This document shows positions 15,518 to 24,767 of a stretch of DNA of 64,000 bases, one piece after another. The translations under genes and the position numbers were made by a program. Positions within the stretch are counted from its first letter, which is position 1; every line of letters starts with the position of its first letter. The DNA is from Streptomyces genisteinicus. Its GTDB lineage: Bacteria; Actinomycetota; Actinomycetes; Streptomycetales; Streptomycetaceae. Location: the NCBI RefSeq assembly GCF_014489615.1, contig NZ_CP060825.1:2953501-3017500 (forward strand), given 5' to 3'. The notes under the pieces were generated by a model. It searched no databases. It was given only the letters and a program-made list of their open reading frames with translations, and was not told the DNA's origin.

Positions 15518-16266
15518 CCCAGCAGACAGACCGTGAGGGCGGCCACCGGCAGCGCGGCTGCGTACGTCCACTGGGCCCGGGTGGCCCGGACGTCCTCCAG
15601 GACCGGCATGGTCCCGGTGTAGCCGCGGCTGATCATCGCCAGGTGCACGCGCTCGCCCCGCTCGTAGGAGCGGATGAAGAGGGCCCCCGCGGTCTTGGCG
15701 AGGACGCCCCAGTGCCGGGGCCCGCGGGCCTCGAAGCCCCGGGACCGCCGGGCGATCGACATCCGCCGCATCTCGTCCGTGATCACGTCGCCGTAGCGGA
15801 TCATGAACGAGGCGATCTGGACGAGCAGCGAGGGCAGCCGCAGCCGCTGGAGGCCGAGCAGCAGCGAGCGGAGCTCGGTGGTGGAGGCGAGCAGCACGGA
15901 CGCGGCGACGCCGAGGGTGCCCTTGGCGAGGATGTTCCACGCGCCCCACAGCCCGGGAACGCTCAGCGCGACCCCGAGGACCTCGGTCCGCTCCCCCGGC
16001 ACGACGAACGGCATGAGCAGCGCGAAGGCGACGAACGGGATCTCCACCAGCAGCCGCCGCAGCACGAAGCCGGCGGGGACGCGGGCCACCGCGGCCACGG
16101 CCGCGAGCAGCGCGGCGTAGACGCCGAAGGCCCAGACCGCCTCGCGCGGGGTGGAGACCACGACGAGCACGAAGCACAGGACGGCGATCAGCTTGCAGTG
16201 CGCCGGCAGGGTGTGCACGGGCGAGTGACCGTGCCGGTAGAGCCGGTGGGCGTGGCCCGCGCCCAT
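15505..16266 (-). CDS. cbiQ: ECF transporter T component CbiQ-type
   Basis: A 253-residue transmembrane coupling protein with about five hydrophobic helices and the two coupling-helix signatures: RRMSIARRSRGFEARG and the second Ala-Arg-Gly-type motif near AMISRGYTG. The N-terminus starts with MGAGHAHRLYRHGHSPVH, a His-rich stretch typical of CbiQ proteins in Ni/Co systems. ATG start at 16264-16266 lies one base after the cbiM stop. It links the substrate-specific component to CbiO. Confidence 0.92.
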   Translation of the reverse strand: MGAGHAHRLYRHGHSPVHTLPAHCKLIAVLCFVLVVVSTPREAVWAFGVYAALLAAVAAVARVPAGFVLRRLLVEIPFVAFALLMPFVVPGERTEVLGVALSVPGLWGAWNILAKGTLGVAASVLLASTTELRSLLLGLQRLRLPSLLVQIASFMIRYGDVITDEMRRMSIARRSRGFEARGPRHWGVLAKTAGALFIRSYERGERVHLAMISRGYTGTMPVLEDVRATRAQWTYAAALPVAALTVCLLGWSL

Positions 16267-16267
16267 G

Positions 16268-17422
16268 TCAGGCGGGGCCCCGCCCGGAGGCGCCGGGGCG
16301 GTCGTCCGGGCCGGGCCCGTCACCCGGCCCGTCGGTCGCCGCGGACCCGCCGGCCAGGCCGGACCCGTCGGCCGTGCCGCGGCGGCGGTGGACGGCATAG
16401 AAGACGCCGCTGCCCACGACGACCGTGGCGCCGACGCCGATCACTCCGGCGAGTCCCCCGGAGATCCGCGTGTCCGACACACCCTCCACTCCGTACTCGG
16501 CGAGCGGCGAGCCCGCGGCCCCGTGCTCCTCGACGGCCTTGTCGAAGCCCTTGTCGGAGGCCACCTTCTCCAGTCCGTCGGGGCTCGTGGAGGCGTAGAA
16601 GGAGACGAAGCCGGCCAGCACGAGCGAGGCGATCAGACCGCCTGCCCACACCCGGCGGTGCGAGCGGGCGGCGGGGGCGGACGCCGGGGCGGGGGCGTTC
16701 GCCGGGGCGTCGACGAGTTCGCCGCCGACCCGCAGCTTCAGCGGGGCCGCGAGCCCGCGGGCCCCGTACACGAGGTCGGGGCGCACGGCGAGCACGGCGC
16801 CGACGGTCAGCGCGGTGATCACGGCCTCGCCGATGCCGATGAGGACGTGCACGCCGACCATCGCGGTGAACACGGAGCCGATCGGGACCTCGGTGACGCC
16901 CCCGATCGCGTAGAGCAGGGTGAAGGCCGCGGCCGACGCGGGCACGGAGACCAGCGCGGCGGCGAACGAGGCGACCGAGACCGACCGCCGGGTCCGCGGC
17001 AGGACCGTGAGCAGCCCGCGGAAGAGCGCGTACGCGACGACGACGGTGACGACGCCCATCACCGTGATGTTCACACCGAGGGCGGTGAGCCCGCCGTCGG
17101 CGAAGAGGACGCCCTGCATCAGCAGGACGACGGCTATGCAGAGCACCCCGGTGAACGGGCCGACGAGGATCGCGGCGAGCGCCCCGCCGAGCAGGTGGCC
17201 GCTGGTGCCGGCGGCCACCGGGAAGTTGAGCATCTGCACCGCGAAGACGAAGGCCGCGACGAGCCCGGCGAGCGGCGCCGTGCGCTCGGCGCCGAGCGTC
17301 CCGGCGTCCGCGCCGCCCAGCTCGCGCCGGGCCCCGCGCAGGCTGACGGCGACGGCGCCCGCGGCGGCGACACCGGCGGCCACGGAGACGGGCGCGTTGA
17401 TGAATCCGTCGGGCACATGCAT
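16268..17422 (-). CDS. cbiM: CbiM/NikM-type substrate component fused to CbiN/NikN-like domain
   Basis: A 384-residue Ni/Co-specific component. The mature N-terminus MHVPDGF is the metal-binding element of the family (His2), and further core residues are in QMLNFPVAAGTSGHLLGGAL. After about seven membrane helices a second module near residues 265-375 has two helices bracketing FYASTSPDGLEKVA; the PDGLE motif identifies a CbiN/NikN-like domain fused to CbiM. A single gene therefore supplies both M and N components. A Nur-type box lies 48-70 bases upstream and no cobalamin riboswitch is visible, so nickel is the likelier substrate. Confidence 0.92.
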   Translation of the reverse strand: MHVPDGFINAPVSVAAGVAAAGAVAVSLRGARRELGGADAGTLGAERTAPLAGLVAAFVFAVQMLNFPVAAGTSGHLLGGALAAILVGPFTGVLCIAVVLLMQGVLFADGGLTALGVNITVMGVVTVVVAYALFRGLLTVLPRTRRSVSVASFAAALVSVPASAAAFTLLYAIGGVTEVPIGSVFTAMVGVHVLIGIGEAVITALTVGAVLAVRPDLVYGARGLAAPLKLRVGGELVDAPANAPAPASAPAARSHRRVWAGGLIASLVLAGFVSFYASTSPDGLEKVASDKGFDKAVEEHGAAGSPLAEYGVEGVSDTRISGGLAGVIGVGATVVVGSGVFYAVHRRRGTADGSGLAGGSAATDGPGDGPGPDDRPGASGRGPA

Positions 17423-17469
17423 GGGAAGCCTCGCTTCGGACAGACGAAGAACCGACCAATGATAGGTCC

Positions 17470-17492
17470 CTCTTGCGAACAGCTTGCAAGAG
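17470..17492 (-). promoter_or_regulatory. Nur-type (nickel-responsive Fur-family) box upstream of cbiM
   Basis: A dyad with 7-base perfect arms CTCTTGC and GCAAGAG. Its core TTGCGA-N5-TTGCAA (17473-17489) matches the published Streptomyces Nur box tTGCaa-N5-ttGCAA with exact spacing. It lies 48 bases upstream of the cbiM start, consistent with nickel-dependent repression. Confidence 0.75.
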
Positions 17493-17605
17493 CGCACAGG
17501 TCACAGTTGGGTCGGCGGGCGGCCGCCGGAGAGGAGGCGAACGGGCGTTCCACTCGAAATATGGGACATTAGATGACAAAGCAGACGAGTGTGAGGAGCC
17601 GGCCG

Positions 17606-18022
17606 ATGTCCCCCGCCGTCATGGAAAACGCACGAGGTCGAATCGTCACCGACGCTCCCCAGCACCGCCCCGTCCGCGTCTCGCTCCGCTACGACCCTTC
17701 CGAGGACCCCGCCTCCGTCTGCTTCTCCTTCCCCGGCGGCCGTGAGTGGACCTTCCCCCGCGAGGTGCTGGAGACCGGCCTGAAGGCGCCGATCCGGCGT
17801 GGTGACATAGAGGTCTGGCCGTGCGGGCGGGTGCAGGCGGTCGTCGAGTTCCACACCCGCGACGGGGTCGCCGTGGTGCAGTTCGAGGCCAAGACGCTCA
17901 GCCGGTTCCTCCGCCACACCTACGCGGTGGCGGCCACGGCCCCGGGAACCGCACCTGCCGCACCCGCCGCACCCGCCGCGGAGCCTCCCGCGTCCGCCAC
18001 CCCCACGGCCACCACCGCCTGA
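17606..18022 (+). CDS. SsgA-like sporulation/cell-division protein (SALP)
   Basis: A 138-residue SsgA-like protein, a family unique to sporulating actinomycetes that controls septum and peptidoglycan events. The diagnostic core is RVSLRYDPSEDPASVCFSF, WTFPREVLETGL, GDIEVWPCG and LSRFLRHTY. The C-terminal 30 residues are Ala/Pro/Thr-rich. I chose the ATG at 17606 because GAGGAG lies 7 bases upstream; the earlier ATG at 17573 lacks a ribosome site. From its place next to cbiMQO and the penicillin-binding-protein locus it may be the ssgE ortholog, but the sequence alone does not prove that. A strong terminator follows. Confidence 0.88.
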   Translation: MSPAVMENARGRIVTDAPQHRPVRVSLRYDPSEDPASVCFSFPGGREWTFPREVLETGLKAPIRRGDIEVWPCGRVQAVVEFHTRDGVAVVQFEAKTLSRFLRHTYAVAATAPGTAPAAPAAPAAEPPASATPTATTA

Positions 18023-18139
18023 CCGACGCCGCCCGCCGCACGGCACCCACCGGGTACGGCCGCGCGGCGCGTCCGGGACGGTCGCGCCCGCGCCGACGGG
18101 TCCCGGGACGGTCGCGCCTGCGGGTCCGGGTACGGCGAA

Positions 18140-18179
18140 AGGCCGCTTCGGCCGGGCTCTCGCCCCGCCGAAGCGGCCT
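18140..18179 (+). terminator. 13-bp stem terminator after the SsgA-like gene
   Basis: Perfect arms 18140-18152 and 18167-18179; the loop contains a further GGGC/GCCC hairpin, giving a long stacked stem. The remaining sequence between 18023 and 18300 shows no gene. Confidence 0.8.
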
Positions 18180-18300
18180 CCTCCGCGTGACGGCCCCCGT
18201 CCCCACGGTGCCGTCACGCGTCCGGGAGCTCGCTCCTCCGGCGCCTGGGCACCGGCCCCCGGCCGCCTGCCGGCCGGCCGGGGACTCCCGGGTCCGAGGG

Positions 18301-18322
18301 GGCCGGGCCCGCGGGCCCGGCC
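18301..18322 (-). terminator. 22-bp perfect palindrome after the MMPL gene
   Basis: A 22-base fully self-complementary GC sequence 6 bases beyond the MMPL stop codon. It folds to a 9-bp stem with a four-base loop. Confidence 0.65.
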
Positions 18323-18328
18323 CCGCGG

Positions 18329-20500
18329 TCAGACGCGGACCAGTTCGCGGTCCTCGTCGGGCCCGCCGCTGCCGGGCTCGCCGGCGAGCTGCTTGTGCAG
18401 CTTCTCGCCCTCGACGTCCACGTTGGGCAGGATGCGGTCCAGCCAGCGCGGCAGCCACCATGCCTTGTGGCCGAGGAGCGCGAGCACGGCCGGGACGATC
18501 GCCATGCGCACCACGAACGCGTCGAAGACGACGGCGATCGCGAGGCCGAAGCCGATCATCTTGACCATCTGCTCGCTGGAGCCGATGAAGCCGGCGAAGA
18601 CCGCGATCATGATGACGGCGGCCGCGGAGACCACCCGGGCGCCGTGCCGGAATCCGGTCACGACCGCCTCGCCGGGCCGCTCGCCGTGGACGTACGCCTC
18701 GCGCATCCGGGTGACGAGGAAGACCTCGTAGTCCATGGCGAGACCGAACACCACGCCGATCATGAAGATCGGCATCATCGACATGATCGGGCCGGTCTGC
18801 TCGACCCCGAACAGCGAGCCCAGCCAGCCCCACTGGAAGACGGCCACGACCGCGCCGAGCGCCGCGACGACCGAGAGCAGGAAGCCGAGCGCCGCCTTGA
18901 GGGGCACCAGGATCGAACGGAACACGAGCATCAGCAGCAGGAAGGCGAGACCCACGACCAGCGCGAGGTAGGGCAGCAGCGCGTCGTTCATCTTCTCCGA
19001 GAAGTCGATGTTCATCGCGGTGGCGCCGGTGACGTAGACGTCGTCACCGCTCTTGTCGCGGATGTCGTGGACCAGGTCCTCGGTGTCGGCGGAGGACGGC
19101 CGGTCCTTCGGGATCACGGTGATCATCGAGGTGTCGCCGGCCTTGTTGGGCGTCGCCGGGGTGACGGCGGCCGTGCCCGGAAGCTCCTTGATGATGTCGA
19201 TGGTGCGTTCGGCGGCGGCCTTGTCGCCGTCCACCACGACCATCAGGGGCCCGTTGAATCCGGGGCCGAAGCCGTCGGAGAGCAGGTCGTACGCCTGGCG
19301 CTGGGTGGTGCTCACGGGCTGGGAGCCGTCGTCGGGCAGACCGACCTGGAGCGACGCGGCGGGCACGGCGACGGCCGCGAGACCCGCGACGGCGACGAGC
19401 AGCACGGTCACCGGGCGCCGCAGCACGAACCGGGCCCAGCGGGTGCCGGCGTTCGGCTTCTCGGAGACGGGCTTGCCCTTGCGGGCCTTCCGGCCGAGGA
19501 CCTTGTCCCCGGCGAAGCCGAGCAGCGCGGGGATGAGCGTCAGCGCGATGAGCACCGCGATGACGACCGTGCCGGCGGCGGCGAAGCCCATCTTGCTGAG
19601 CATCGGGATGTTGACGACGGCGAGGCCCACCAGGGCGATGACGACGGTCAGACCGGCGAAGACGACCGCGGAGCCCGCCGTGCCGACCGCGCGTCCGGCG
19701 GCTTCCTCGTGCTCGCGGCCCTCGGCCAGTTCGGCGCGGTAGCGGGAGACGATGAAGAGCGCGTAGTCGATGCCGACGGCGAGGCCGATCATCATGGCCA
19801 GCGTCGACGTGGTGGTGCCGAGGTCCAGCACGCTGGCCAGGGCGGTGATGGCGGAGATGCCGATGCCGACGCCGATGATCGCGGTGAGCAGCGGCAGACC
19901 GGCGGCGACCAGCGAGCCGAAGGTGATGACCAGGACCACCCCGGCGATGATCACGCCGATGATCTCGCCCGCACCGGTGTGCGGCATGGCCTGGAGGGCG
20001 TCACCGCCGATCTCGACGGTCAGTCCGCTCTCCCGGGCCGTCTCGCCGGTCTTCTCCAGCGAGTCGCGGTCGGCGTCGGTCAGCTCCATGGAGTTGACCT
20101 TGTACGTCACGGAGACGTAGGCGGTGGAACCGTCCTGGGACACGGCCTGCGCGGTGTACGGGTCGGTGACCGAGGCGATCTGGTCCGAACCGGACTTGAG
20201 CGCGTCGACGGCGTCGGTGACGACGGCCTTCGGCTCGGCGTCGGTCATCTTCCCGCCGGCCGGGGCCTTGAAGACGACGCGGGCGGTGGCTCCGTCGGCG
20301 CTGCCGCCGGGGAACCGCTCCTCCAGCAGGTCGAAGGCCTTCTGGGCCTCCGTGCCGGGGATCGAGAAGGACGAGGAGGTGGCGGTGGGCGCGGATGCCG
20401 CGCCGAAACCGGCGATCGCCAGCAGTGCCACCCACAGCAGGGCGACGAGTCGGCGGCGGCGGAACGCCGTCCGGCCGAGCTTGTAGAGGAACGAGGCCAC
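18329..20500 (-). CDS. MMPL-family RND transporter
   Basis: A 723-residue MmpL-type exporter with about twelve membrane helices in the RND arrangement: helix 1 at about 17-35, a first extracytoplasmic domain, helices 2-6 from about 177 to 330, helix 7 near 360-380, a second extracytoplasmic domain and helices 8-12 from about 525. Typical motifs are VGIDYALFIVSRYR and GLAMDYEVFLVTRMRE, which carry the proton-relay Asp-Tyr pairs. Substrates of the family are lipids, drugs or antibiotics. It lies 175 bases downstream of a TetR gene on the same strand, so it is probably in that repressor's operon. Confidence 0.92.
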   Translation of the reverse strand: MASFLYKLGRTAFRRRRLVALLWVALLAIAGFGAASAPTATSSSFSIPGTEAQKAFDLLEERFPGGSADGATARVVFKAPAGGKMTDAEPKAVVTDAVDALKSGSDQIASVTDPYTAQAVSQDGSTAYVSVTYKVNSMELTDADRDSLEKTGETARESGLTVEIGGDALQAMPHTGAGEIIGVIIAGVVLVITFGSLVAAGLPLLTAIIGVGIGISAITALASVLDLGTTTSTLAMMIGLAVGIDYALFIVSRYRAELAEGREHEEAAGRAVGTAGSAVVFAGLTVVIALVGLAVVNIPMLSKMGFAAAGTVVIAVLIALTLIPALLGFAGDKVLGRKARKGKPVSEKPNAGTRWARFVLRRPVTVLLVAVAGLAAVAVPAASLQVGLPDDGSQPVSTTQRQAYDLLSDGFGPGFNGPLMVVVDGDKAAAERTIDIIKELPGTAAVTPATPNKAGDTSMITVIPKDRPSSADTEDLVHDIRDKSGDDVYVTGATAMNIDFSEKMNDALLPYLALVVGLAFLLLMLVFRSILVPLKAALGFLLSVVAALGAVVAVFQWGWLGSLFGVEQTGPIMSMMPIFMIGVVFGLAMDYEVFLVTRMREAYVHGERPGEAVVTGFRHGARVVSAAAVIMIAVFAGFIGSSEQMVKMIGFGLAIAVVFDAFVVRMAIVPAVLALLGHKAWWLPRWLDRILPNVDVEGEKLHKQLAGEPGSGGPDEDRELVRV

Positions 20501-20675
20501 GAGGGCTACTCCCGTGTGTGAGACGAACAGGGCAGGGGGAGCCGGCCCGACGACGAGAGCGGCGCGCGTCAGGTGCTGCGGGTGAGCGGATCGTGCTGGT
20601 TGATCCGGGGAGAGGGGACCGCGGAGGTGGGGGCTCCGAAAGGCCGGAGTGGGGAGACTCCGGGACCTCGGGTGA

Positions 20676-21248
20676 TCAGGCCGCGAGTGCGGGGAGCACG
20701 ACGGCGTCCAGATAGTCGGTCAGGAAGGCACGGTCGGGTGTCCGGTCCTCGATCAGCTGCCGGGCGACGAACGCGCCGACGATCATATGGACGACATAGC
20801 CCAGCGCTGGGTTGTCCGCCCGGATCTCCCCCCGGTCCACGGCTCTGCGCAGCAGCACGCCGAGCCCGGAGATCTCGGGCTCGATCAGCAGGTCGCGCAG
20901 CGCCTCGTGCAGATCGGGGTTGGTGTGGACCGCCTGGGCCAGACCCCGCATCAGCGCGGAGTCCTTCTCCATCTGGCAGTCGTCCGTGCTGTCGAGCATG
21001 GCGCGGAAGTCGCCGTGCAGGCTTCCGGTGTCGATGTCGTGGACACTGGTGGGCTTGTTGTGCCGCATCGCCTTGACGACCAGTTCGGCCTTGCTCCCCC
21101 ACTGGCGGTAGAGGGTGGCCTTGCTGGCACGGGTGCGGCCGGCGACGGCGTCCATGGTGAGGGCGTCGTATCCGACCTCGCGCAGCAGGTCGAGCACCGC
21201 CTCGTACATCTCCGCCTCACGCTCGGGGGTCAGCCTGCTGCGCGTCAT
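20676..21248 (-). CDS. TetR-family regulator of the MMPL exporter
   Basis: A 190-residue TetR repressor. The N-terminal helix-turn-helix reads YDALTMDAVAGRTRASKATLYRQWGSKAELV. The ATG at 21248 (MTRSRLTPER) has GGGAGG five bases upstream. Two strong palindromes lie directly upstream (21273-21289 and 21322-21334), likely its own operators. It is followed by the MMPL transporter and is divergent from the tricorn protease gene, whose promoter shares the same region. Confidence 0.92.
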   Translation of the reverse strand: MTRSRLTPEREAEMYEAVLDLLREVGYDALTMDAVAGRTRASKATLYRQWGSKAELVVKAMRHNKPTSVHDIDTGSLHGDFRAMLDSTDDCQMEKDSALMRGLAQAVHTNPDLHEALRDLLIEPEISGLGVLLRRAVDRGEIRADNPALGYVVHMIVGAFVARQLIEDRTPDRAFLTDYLDAVVLPALAA

Positions 21249-21272
21249 GGCATCCTCCCGGGGCGTCGGCAA

Positions 21273-21334
21273 TACGAAACGGTTTCGTACACCTCGAAGT
21301 TACCCCACCGGCCGAGCGAAACGAAACCGTTTCG
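21273..21334. promoter_or_regulatory. paired TetR operators, CGAAAC-N-GTTTCG
   Basis: Two copies of the palindrome CGAAAC(G/C)GTTTCG, centred at 21281 and 21328 (47 bases apart). The first extends to TACGAAAC-G-GTTTCGTA (21273-21289). They lie between the divergent tetR and tricorn genes, so the regulator could control both sides. Confidence 0.75.
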
Positions 21335-21455
21335 CTTGTGGAGTGGGTCACGCCGTCCGCGTCACCGGGGCCACCGGATCGCGTCACCGCGGCCACCGGA
21401 TTTTCACCCGGTGCCAGAAGTTGCCGCACCCCCTGGGCGCGGAAAGCATTGGGGG

Positions 21456-24400
21456 GTGAGTGACCACGGCGCGTATCTCCGTTTCCCGCACCTGCACGAC
21501 GACGTGCTGTGCTTCGCCGCCGAGGACGACCTGTGGGTCGCCCCCCTGACGCCGGAGGGACAGCGGCCCGGCCGGGCCTGGCGGCTCACCGTGGACCGCA
21601 CCAGAGTGGGGCACCCCCGCTTCTCCCCCGACGGCACCCGGATCGCCTACACGAACTGGCGCAGCCTCGACCCGGAGATCCACGTCGTGCCGGTCGACGG
21701 CGGCCCGGCGCGGCGGCTCGGCTACTGGGGATCGACCGACACACGGGTGTGCGGGTGGACCCCCGACGGGCAGATCCTCGCCGTCTCCTCCCACGGCCAG
21801 CCGTTCTCCTACTTCTCGTGGGCCTACAGCGTCCCCGTCGACGGGGCGCCCGGCGGCCGGCTGCCCTGGGGCCCGGTCTCCGACATCGCCGTCACCGACG
21901 TCGCGGACGCCCCCGCCCAGGCGGGCGGCACCGGATGCGAGCGGCGCACGCTGCTGCTGACCGGCAAGCCGCCGCACGAGCCGGCCGCCTGGAAGCGCTA
22001 CCGGGGCGGCGCCACCGGCCGGCTGTGGCTGCACGGCGAACGGCTCCTGCCGGACATCGACGGCCACCTGGACTGCCCGATGTTCGTCCGCCGCCCCGGC
22101 GCCGCCCGCTGGGACCCGGACGACGGCGGGCGGATCGCGTTCCTCTCCGACCACGAGGGCGTCGGCAACCTCTACTCCTGCCGGCCCGACGGCTCCGGCC
22201 TGCTCCGGCACACCGACCACGACGCGTTCTACGCCCGGCACGCGTCCAGCGACGGCACCCGGGTCGTCTACCAGTGCGCGGGCGAGCTGTGGATCGTCGA
22301 CGAGCTCACCGCCGGCTCCGTGCCGCGCCGCCTCGACGTGCGGCTCGGCGGCCCCCGCGCGGGGCGGCGCACCTACCAGGTGCCCGCCGCCGGGCACGTC
22401 GACTCCCTGTCCGTCGACGAGACCGGCCGGGCCAGCGCGGTCGGCGTCCGCGGCAGCCTGTACTGGCTCACCCACCGCGACGGACCGGCGCGGACCATCG
22501 CCGACACCCCGGGCGTACGGGTCCGGCTGCCCGAGATGCTCGGCAGCGGCGGCCAGGTCGCCTACGTCACCGACGCCGAGGGCGACGACGCCGTCGAGAT
22601 CGCCTCCCTGCCGAGGGCCACCGGCGACCGGCCGCCGAGGCGCCTGGCCCAGGGGCTGCTGGGCCGCGTGCTGGAGATGACGCCCGACCCGGACGGCGAA
22701 CGGATCGCGGTGGCCGCCCACGACGGCCGGCTGCTCCTCGTCGACACCTCCGAGGACGGCACCGGGGAGGTCACCGAGCTGGTCCGCTCGGCGAACGGGC
22801 CGGTGCGCGACCTCTCCTTCTCCCCGGACGGCGCCTGGCTCGCCTGGTCGCATCCCGGCGTGGGCCGCTCACTGCGGCAGATCAGGATCGCCAGGATCGC
22901 GGACCGCTCCGTCGTCGACGTCACCGACGGCCGCTTCGAGGACGAGAACCCCGTCTTCACCAGCGACGGCCGCTATCTGGCGTTCCTCTCGTGGCGCGGC
23001 TTCGACCCGGTCTACGACGTGCACACCGGCGACCTGTCGTTCCCGCTCGGCTGCCGCCCCTACCTGGTGACCCTCTCCTCGGCGACCCCGTCGCCGTTCG
23101 CCCTCACCCCCGAGGGCCGCCCGGCGGCGGGCGGCCTCGACCCGCTGGACGAGAGCGGCGACGGCACCGTGACGGTCGAGACGGAGGGCCTGGAGAACCG
23201 GGTGGTGCCGTTCCCCGTCACCGCCTCCAAGTACTCCGCGCTGCACCCCGTCAGCGGCGGCGGGCTGGTCTGGCTGCGCTGGCCGATCTCCGGCGCGCTC
23301 GGCGAGACGTTCGCCAACCCGGCCGACACCTCCGGACGCCCCACGCTGGAGCACTTCGACCTCCCGAAGGCGCGCAGGACCCAGCTCGTCGACCATCTGG
23401 ACTGGTTCTCCGTCAGCAACGACGGCAGCCGCCTCGTCGTCTTCGACGAGGGCGAACTCCGGGCGGTGCCGGCCACCGAGACCGGCGACGGCGACTCCAC
23501 GGTCTACCTGGACATGCGCCGCATCCTGCACGAGGTGGACCCGGCGGCGGAGTGGCGCCAGGCGTACGACGAGGCGGGACGCCTCATCCGCGCCTACTTC
23601 TGGGAACCGGGCATGTGCGGCATCGACTGGGACTCCGTCCTCGACCAGTACCGGCCGCTGGTCGAACGGGTCGCCTCGCCGGACGAGTTCGCCGACCTGC
23701 TGCGCGAGGTGCTCGGCGAACTGGGCACCTCCCACGCGTACGTGACACCGGCGCGGCGCAACGAGGGGCCGGCGCACTACCAGCGGGCGATGGGCCTGCT
23801 CGGCGCCAACCTGGTGTGCCGCGACGGCAGGTGGGTCGTCAAGCGCATCCTGCCCGGCGACTCGTCCGACTCGAAGGCGCGCTCCCCGCTGGCCGGCACC
23901 GGCATCCGCGAGGGTGCCGTGCTCACCCACGTCGACGGGCGCCCGGTCGACCCGGTGGCCGGCCCGTACCCGATGCTGTCGGCGGCCGGGGGCACCACGG
24001 TCGAGCTCACCTTCCGGTCGGCCGAGGGCGAGGGCCTCGCCCGCCGCGTGGCCGTGGTCCCGCTGGTCGACGAACGGCCGCTGCGCTACCAGGACTGGGT
24101 GGCGAAACGCCGCGAGGTGGTGCGGGAGCTCAGCGGCGGCCGGTGCGGCTATCTCCACATCCCCGACATGGGCGGCTCGGGCTGGGCCCAGTTCAACCGC
24201 GACCTGCGCCTCGAGGTGTCCCGCCCGGCGCTGATCGTCGACGTCCGCGGCAACGCGGGCGGGCACATCAGCGAACTGGTCGTCGAGAAGCTGACCCGCA
24301 AGATCCTGGGGTGGGACCTGACGCGCGACGCCCAGCCCGTGTCGTACGCCTCCAACGCGCCGCGCGGCCCGGTGGTCGCGATCGCGGACGAGGCCACCTC

Positions 24401-24767
24401 GTCGGACGGGGACATGATCACCGCCGCGTTCCGGCTGCTCGGTCTCGGCCCGGTCGTCGGCACCCGCACCTGGGGCGGCGTCGTCGGGATGACGGGGCGT
24501 CACCGGCTGATCGACGGCACGGTGATCACCGTGCCGATGAACGCGGCCTGGTTCGACGCGTACGGCTGGTCGGTCGAGAACCACGGCGTGGAACCCGATC
24601 TGTACGCGCTCCGCACCCCGCTGGACTGGGCGGAGGGACGCCACACGGACATGGACGACGCGATCCGTCTCGCCACGGACCTGCTCACGTCCTCCCCGGC
24701 GGCGCTGCCCCCGGACTACTCGGCCGTCCCGGACCTGCGCCGCCCGAAGCTGCCTCCGCGCGGCTGA
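21456..24767 (+). CDS. tricorn protease (S41-type)
   Basis: A 1103-residue tricorn protease, which forms a giant hexameric peptidase that degrades oligopeptides from the proteasome. N-terminal beta-propeller repeats are visible as repeated SPDGTRIAYTNW, WTPDGQILAVSS, FSPDGAWLAWSH and FTSDGRYLAFLS strands. A PDZ-like domain follows (about 765-860, GIREGAVLTHVDGRPVD), then the catalytic C-terminal domain. Catalytic residues by alignment with the Thermoplasma enzyme are H760 in GTSHAY, nucleophile S983 and D984 in ATSSDGDM, and E1041 in VENHGVEPD. GTG start at 21456 is preceded by a run of G; the longer frame upstream runs through the tetR gene and is not real. No peptidase partner genes lie nearby. 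Confidence 0.93.
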   Translation: MSDHGAYLRFPHLHDDVLCFAAEDDLWVAPLTPEGQRPGRAWRLTVDRTRVGHPRFSPDGTRIAYTNWRSLDPEIHVVPVDGGPARRLGYWGSTDTRVCGWTPDGQILAVSSHGQPFSYFSWAYSVPVDGAPGGRLPWGPVSDIAVTDVADAPAQAGGTGCERRTLLLTGKPPHEPAAWKRYRGGATGRLWLHGERLLPDIDGHLDCPMFVRRPGAARWDPDDGGRIAFLSDHEGVGNLYSCRPDGSGLLRHTDHDAFYARHASSDGTRVVYQCAGELWIVDELTAGSVPRRLDVRLGGPRAGRRTYQVPAAGHVDSLSVDETGRASAVGVRGSLYWLTHRDGPARTIADTPGVRVRLPEMLGSGGQVAYVTDAEGDDAVEIASLPRATGDRPPRRLAQGLLGRVLEMTPDPDGERIAVAAHDGRLLLVDTSEDGTGEVTELVRSANGPVRDLSFSPDGAWLAWSHPGVGRSLRQIRIARIADRSVVDVTDGRFEDENPVFTSDGRYLAFLSWRGFDPVYDVHTGDLSFPLGCRPYLVTLSSATPSPFALTPEGRPAAGGLDPLDESGDGTVTVETEGLENRVVPFPVTASKYSALHPVSGGGLVWLRWPISGALGETFANPADTSGRPTLEHFDLPKARRTQLVDHLDWFSVSNDGSRLVVFDEGELRAVPATETGDGDSTVYLDMRRILHEVDPAAEWRQAYDEAGRLIRAYFWEPGMCGIDWDSVLDQYRPLVERVASPDEFADLLREVLGELGTSHAYVTPARRNEGPAHYQRAMGLLGANLVCRDGRWVVKRILPGDSSDSKARSPLAGTGIREGAVLTHVDGRPVDPVAGPYPMLSAAGGTTVELTFRSAEGEGLARRVAVVPLVDERPLRYQDWVAKRREVVRELSGGRCGYLHIPDMGGSGWAQFNRDLRLEVSRPALIVDVRGNAGGHISELVVEKLTRKILGWDLTRDAQPVSYASNAPRGPVVAIADEATSSDGDMITAAFRLLGLGPVVGTRTWGGVVGMTGRHRLIDGTVITVPMNAAWFDAYGWSVENHGVEPDLYALRTPLDWAEGRHTDMDDAIRLATDLLTSSPAALPPDYSAVPDLRRPKLPPRG

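Noticed and set aside
17423..17605. cobalamin riboswitch upstream of cbiM
   Set aside because: No B12-box-like conserved core is visible and the leader is only about 150 bases; a Nur box is present instead.
20787..21455. N-terminal extension of the tricorn frame upstream of 21456
   Set aside because: It runs antisense through tetR and through the operator region; the tricorn family begins at about VSDHGAYLRFP.
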